A program made the position numbers and the translations under genes. From Tepidisphaeraceae bacterium (GTDB lineage Bacteria > Planctomycetota > Phycisphaerae > Tepidisphaerales > Tepidisphaeraceae), in assembly GCA_025450555.1 (NCBI GenBank), contig JANWHF010000274.1:1-6579 (forward strand): a DNA stretch of 6,579 bases, given 5' to 3'. How positions within the stretch are numbered: position 1 is the first letter of the stretch; each line of letters starts with the position of its first letter. Below, piece after piece: positions 3,124 through 6,579 of the stretch. The notes under the pieces were generated by a model, which saw only the letters and a program-made list of their open reading frames with translations, did not search any database and was not told where the DNA came from.

Positions 3124-6075
3124 TCACAGCTTCTTCATCGCCTCCTGAAGCTTGGTCAATTCCGCTTCCAGATTCGCAAGCTGATCTCGCGACTGCTGCA
3201 CCAGCGCGGGCGGGGCTTTGGCGATATACGCTTCATTCGATAGTCGCACGTTGATGGCATTGATCTTTTTGCTGCAGTCGTCGATCGACTTCGCGAGGCG
3301 CTGCCGCTCAGCGTCCGCAGTGACCAAGCCTTCGACGAAGATCTCGCAGCCGGCGGCGGTGATGGTGGCGGCATCCTTTACCGGAGCGATCTCGGCCGCG
3401 ACATTGGTGAGCTGGCAGGTGGCCAGCAGCTCGATCATTTCGCGGTTGGTTTCGATTTGTCGCGCGGGTTCGGCGCCGGCTCGGATTGAGACATTCACCG
3501 ATTGCCGGGGATTCACCTGGTGCTCGTTGCGCAGGTTGCGGATGGCGCTGATGATCTCCTGCAGCTTGGGGAAAATGTGCTCGGACGTCTCGGAGAAATC
3601 GCCGACGCCCGGCCATTTGGCCAGCACGAGCCGTTTGGAAGACGGGCAATCGATCCGGCCAGGCAATCCGCGCGTGGGACGCACGTCGTTGAGCCGCCAC
3701 CAGACGGTTTCGGAGATGAAGGGGATCATCGGATGCATCAGACGGAGCGAGCCGTCGAGGACCGATGCGAGCACCGTCGCGGTTTGGCCGCGGCGCGCTG
3801 AGTCCTTCAGCGCGGGCTTGATCGCTTCGACATACCAGTCGCAGAAATCGCGCCAGAAAAAGTCGTAGCAGGTCTTGGCGTAGACGTCGAAGCGGTAGCT
3901 TGCCAGGGCCTTGTTTGTTTCATCCACCGCGCGGTTGAAGCGCGACACGATCCAGCGATCAGCCAGGCTCCATTTCTGCTCATCCGCCGGTTCCGGGTCG
4001 ATGCCTTCCAGATTCTGCAACGCAAATCGGCAGGCGTTCCAGAGCTTGTTGCAGAAGTTCCGGCCTTCGTCGAATTTCTCGGATGTGTTGCGTCCCTGCG
4101 CGTCCTTCTTCACAGGCATCCGCGCATCCTGCGTTTCGGTCGCCATCTTGGTCAGCGTGAAACGCAGCGCATCGGCACCGTAGGCATCGATGATGTCCAC
4201 CGGATCGACGCCGTTGCCTTTCGACTTGCTCATCCGCTCGCCCTTGCCGTCCAGGATCGTCGGATTGATCGCGACGTGGCGGAAGGGAATCGATCTGGAA
4301 ATCTCAGATTTGAGATTTGAAATTTGAGATTTGCAATCTTCGATCTTCCGCTTCGCCTCGGCCTCACTGTCGGCAAGGAACTGTCCATGCCCCATGTTGT
4401 AGATGCCGGTCATGACCATGCGCGCGACCCACAGCGTGATGATGTCGCGACCCGTGACCAGAACGCTGGTGGGATAATACTTGCGCAGCTCCGGCGTCTG
4501 TTCCGGCCAGCCGAGCGTGCTGTGTGGCCAAAGAGCCGAAGAAAACCAGGTGTCGAGGACATCGGGGTCTTGGACGAAGCCGAGGGATTCAAGCGGCCCG
4601 CGCAAATCATTACCGTCGTCGGCGAGGCAAACAAAAAATCCAAATCCCGTCAGGGGTTCTCCGTCTGGACCAGCAGATCGCTTTTCGTTCTCAAAGTGCG
4701 TTACGGCAATGCGCTTTCCATTCGCCGACTTTAGGCGCTTAAGTTCTTCCAGCACGCGTGACACATGCTCGGGTCCATCAACTTCGGTTAAGCTCCACAC
4801 CGGTATCCGATGTCCCCACCAAAGTTGCCGTGAAATCGGCCAATCCCGTTTTTCGCCGAGCCAGGCGAGGTACGTCTGCGCATATCGTTCCGGGAAAAAC
4901 TGGATGATGCCTTGGCGGACGACTTCCAGGGCCGGCTCGGCCAGCGGAGCCATTTTCACGAACCATTGATCAGACAGGTACGGCTCGATCGGCGTTTTGC
5001 TGCGATCGCTGTGGCCGACCTGCGTTTCGTATGGCTCTTCCTTTTCCAGCAGACCCTGTGCCTGCAAGTCTTCGACCACTTTCTTGCGCGCGGCATCGCG
5101 CTTCATGCCGCTGTATTGGCTCCATTCGGGCCGATCGCTGTTGATGCGCCCATCGGGGGTCAGCAGATTCAGAATATCGATTTCATCCGGCTGCCCCTTG
5201 TGGCGCTGACAGACGGCATAGTCGTTGGGATCATGGGCCGGCGTGACTTTCACCACGCCGGTGCCGAACTTGGGATCGACCAAAATATCGTCGGCAATGA
5301 TCGGAACCATCCGCCCGGTCAACGGCAATTTCACCGATTTCCCGATCGCCCAATTCCATCGCGGATCCTGCGAGTGCACCGCGACGGCCGTGTCGGCAAG
5401 CATCGTTTCGGGGCGCGTGGTGGCGACGATCATCTGCCGATCGGCGCCTTCGATCGGGTAGCGAATGTGCCAGAGATGGGTCTTGACCGTTTCGTGATAG
5501 ATTTCGTCGTCGCTGATGCTGGTTTGCAGGAACGTGTCCCAGTTCACCAGGCGCTTGCCGCGATAGATCAGGCCATCTTTGAAGAGCTTGAAAAAGGTTT
5601 CGCGCACCGCCCGGGCGCACATGTCATCGAGCGTGAAGCGCGTGCGGTCCCAGTCGCAGGAGCAGCCGAGCCGCTTGAGCTGCGATAAGATCCGATCGCC
5701 ATACTGCTGCTTCCACGCCCAGATGCGCTCGATCAGCCCTTCGCGCCCCACATCATGGCGCGTTTTGTTTTCATTTTCCTTGAGCTGCTTTTCGACCACC
5801 GCCTGCGTCGCGATGCCGGCATGATCGATGCCCGGCACCCAGAGCGTGTTGAATCCCGCCATGCGATGCATGCGCGTGAGAATGTCCTGCAGCGTGTTGT
5901 TGATCGCATGACCGAGATGCAGCGCCCCGGTCACATTGGGTGGCGGAATGACGATCGTATACGGATCACCCGGCGCGCTTGGATTCGCATGGAAGCATTT
6001 TTCATCGAGCCAGACTTGGTAAGCCTGCGCTTCGACAGCCGAGGGATCGTATTTGGACGACAGTTCGGTATTCAT
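3124..6075 (-). CDS. valS: Valyl-tRNA synthetase
   Basis: Class I aminoacyl-tRNA synthetase of 983 residues that joins valine to tRNA-Val using ATP, in the cytoplasm. Visible in order: the HIGH-type motif HLGH (53-56) within PPPNVTGALHLGHA; GIDHAGIATQ (82-91); the CP1 editing domain (about 190-370) with ATTRPETML (218-226) and VTPAHDPNDY (277-286), which removes misactivated threonine; RDWPISRQLWWGHRIPVW (410-427); DVLDTWFSSALWPHSTLGWP (505-524); the KMSKS-type loop RMSKS (614-618, Arg in first place); an anticodon-binding domain starting near DRWIVSRFNRAV (706-717); and a C-terminal coiled-coil arm (about 915-983). Overall length is normal to slightly long. About 28 extra residues (568-595) between MGHGQFL and IPFRHV include codons from an AT-rich repeat. 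The start at 6075 is the first ATG before the conserved N-terminus; GAGG about 10 nt upstream is a plausible ribosome site. It lies 136 bp after the DHH gene stop. I saw no T-box-like leader in that gap. Confidence 0.97.
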   Translation of the reverse strand: MNTELSSKYDPSAVEAQAYQVWLDEKCFHANPSAPGDPYTIVIPPPNVTGALHLGHAINNTLQDILTRMHRMAGFNTLWVPGIDHAGIATQAVVEKQLKENENKTRHDVGREGLIERIWAWKQQYGDRILSQLKRLGCSCDWDRTRFTLDDMCARAVRETFFKLFKDGLIYRGKRLVNWDTFLQTSISDDEIYHETVKTHLWHIRYPIEGADRQMIVATTRPETMLADTAVAVHSQDPRWNWAIGKSVKLPLTGRMVPIIADDILVDPKFGTGVVKVTPAHDPNDYAVCQRHKGQPDEIDILNLLTPDGRINSDRPEWSQYSGMKRDAARKKVVEDLQAQGLLEKEEPYETQVGHSDRSKTPIEPYLSDQWFVKMAPLAEPALEVVRQGIIQFFPERYAQTYLAWLGEKRDWPISRQLWWGHRIPVWSLTEVDGPEHVSRVLEELKRLKSANGKRIAVTHFENEKRSAGPDGEPLTGFGFFVCLADDGNDLRGPLESLGFVQDPDVLDTWFSSALWPHSTLGWPEQTPELRKYYPTSVLVTGRDIITLWVARMVMTGIYNMGHGQFLADSEAEAKRKIEDCKSQISNLKSEISRSIPFRHVAINPTILDGKGERMSKSKGNGVDPVDIIDAYGADALRFTLTKMATETQDARMPVKKDAQGRNTSEKFDEGRNFCNKLWNACRFALQNLEGIDPEPADEQKWSLADRWIVSRFNRAVDETNKALASYRFDVYAKTCYDFFWRDFCDWYVEAIKPALKDSARRGQTATVLASVLDGSLRLMHPMIPFISETVWWRLNDVRPTRGLPGRIDCPSSKRLVLAKWPGVGDFSETSEHIFPKLQEIISAIRNLRNEHQVNPRQSVNVSIRAGAEPARQIETNREMIELLATCQLTNVAAEIAPVKDAATITAAGCEIFVEGLVTADAERQRLAKSIDDCSKKINAINVRLSNEAYIAKAPPALVQQSRDQLANLEAELTKLQEAMKKL
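4299..4340. repeat. AT-rich internally repeated element embedded in frame in valS
   Basis: The stretch is almost all A/T with scattered G, inside an otherwise G+C-rich gene. On the plus strand it holds two 14-bp tandem units, TTTGAGATTTGAAA (4309-4322) and TTTGAGATTTGCAA (4323-4336). It also holds an 8-bp inverted repeat AAATCTCA/TGAGATTT (4299-4306 and 4311-4318, loop GATT). Read through valS it encodes about residues 580-593 (CKSQISNLKSEIS). Repeats of this TTTGAGATTT type are, from memory, common between genes in planctomycetes and related bacteria. Here one appears to have entered a coding region without breaking the frame. Confidence 0.7.
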
Positions 6076-6211
6076 GGCGGTGGACCCTCAATCGCGGGTC
6101 GAAACATTTCAAAAACGTCGAGAAAATAAGAGCGGGAATGCTAAGGCGGCGGGGCCGCGCGGGCAAATACCCGGCAACCCTATCGTACGACGACCGTGGC
6201 GGGGAATGCGA

Positions 6212-6579
6212 TCATGGAGTGGGCTCGGCTTTCTTCCCATCCGGCACGAGCTTCTGGCCGCGCGGCGCTTTGATATTCAGCGCCCGCAGATACCGGCGCC
6301 GAAGGACGGTGCGGATGCGCTCAATTTCAGATGGCGTTCCCGTTTCTAATTTCACAAATCCACCGGCTTTGGCGCGATGGCCTCCGCCTTCGCCGATCTT
6401 GCGCACGAGGCGGCGCATGATGTCGGCCGCGGAAATCTTGGCGTCGCTGGTTCGCAGGCTCACCATCAATCGCCCCTCATACGGCGCGGTGACCAGTGCC
6501 CATTTCACCTTGTCGAATCGAAGCAGGAAATCAGCTAGCACTGCTGGTTTTTCCAGCGAATCGATCGAGTCGATGTGGC
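6212..6579 (-). CDS. DHH-family phosphoesterase, C-terminal DHHA1 part (5' end outside window)
   Basis: The minus-strand frame is open to the right edge, so 121 C-terminal residues are visible, starting HIDSIDSLEKPAV. An internal GTG at 6541 is the first start-like codon, but the frame continues upstream of it and the gene is simply cut by the window. The visible part fits a DHHA1 domain: a helix (ADFLLRFDKVKWA), a strand pair (APYEGRLMVSLRTS), AADIMRRLVRKIGEG, then the signature GGGH (visible residues 64-67) followed by RAKAGGFVKL. In this family GGGH binds substrate next to the metal centre carried by the N-terminal DHH domain, which lies outside the window. Relatives act as NrnA-type nanoRNases/pAp phosphatases, cyclic-dinucleotide phosphodiesterases or RecJ-like nucleases. 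The fragment does not separate these, though the short tail argues against full RecJ. A basic C-terminal tail (RRRYLRALNI...KKAEPTP) closes it. Confidence 0.82.
   Translation of the reverse strand, partial: HIDSIDSLEKPAVLADFLLRFDKVKWALVTAPYEGRLMVSLRTSDAKISAADIMRRLVRKIGEGGGHRAKAGGFVKLETGTPSEIERIRTVLRRRYLRALNIKAPRGQKLVPDGKKAEPTP

Noticed and set aside
4299..4340. CRISPR-like or phase-variable locus
   Set aside because: There are only two adjacent 14-bp units with no spacers; nothing supports CRISPR, and variation would inactivate an essential gene.
4912..5688. Long plus-strand open frame (258 codons) antisense to valS
   Set aside because: It lies wholly opposite conserved valS sequence; its openness follows from the codon bias of valS and it shows no recognisable domain.
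6128..6180. Small GC inverted repeats (such as CGGGCAAATACCCG) between the DHH gene and valS as a terminator
   Set aside because: The stems are four to five base pairs with no T-tract after them; not enough to call.
6539..6541. GTG as the start of the right-edge DHH gene
   Set aside because: The frame stays open upstream to the window edge and the upstream residues are protein-like, so the gene is truncated by the window rather than starting here.

Overview
The window (roughly 55-60% G+C by eye) looks like chromosomal DNA from a planctomycete or a close relative. The main reasons are the wording of the LuxR-type DNA-binding domain (GDSEKKIA...TVHEYIGKIYRHF...AELLAYFL), which I associate from memory with Planctomycetota, and the dense palindromic intergenic repeats. 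This is an inference from sequence style, not from a database match.

Layout, left to right. Positions 1-150 carry the last 49 codons of a plus-strand gene, possibly the end of a NuoN-like membrane protein. All other genes lie on the minus strand and read leftwards. In order of transcription these are a DHH-family phosphoesterase cut by the right edge (6579-6212), a complete valyl-tRNA synthetase valS (6075-3124), a secreted glycoside-hydrolase-like protein (2866-1520), and a LuxR/GerE-type regulator (start best placed at 1180, end 338). The gaps between the minus-strand genes are 136, 257 and 339 bp. The two larger gaps are filled with inverted repeats, so a single tight operon is unlikely.

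The non-coding content is the most distinctive part. A two-hairpin REP/BIME-like element (1312-1366) sits between the regulator and the hydrolase, bracketed by a 12-bp direct repeat. Two unrelated near-perfect palindromes lie back to back between the hydrolase and valS: 2922-2972 with 23-nt arms ending in A5/T5, and 2997-3071 with 26-nt arms. A GC palindrome (343-360) encodes the last residues of the regulator. Inside valS, an AT-rich internally repeated stretch (4299-4340) is read in frame and forms part of an apparent insertion of about 28 residues just before the KMSKS loop.

The genes do not form an obvious pathway. valS is housekeeping, the DHH protein probably acts in nucleotide or nucleic-acid turnover, and the hydrolase probably acts on an extracytoplasmic glycan. 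The regulator's target is unknown. I found no CRISPR array, tRNA, rRNA, transposase gene, toxin-antitoxin pair or defence system. The closest thing to an undescribed phenomenon is domestication of a repeat within the ValRS catalytic domain.
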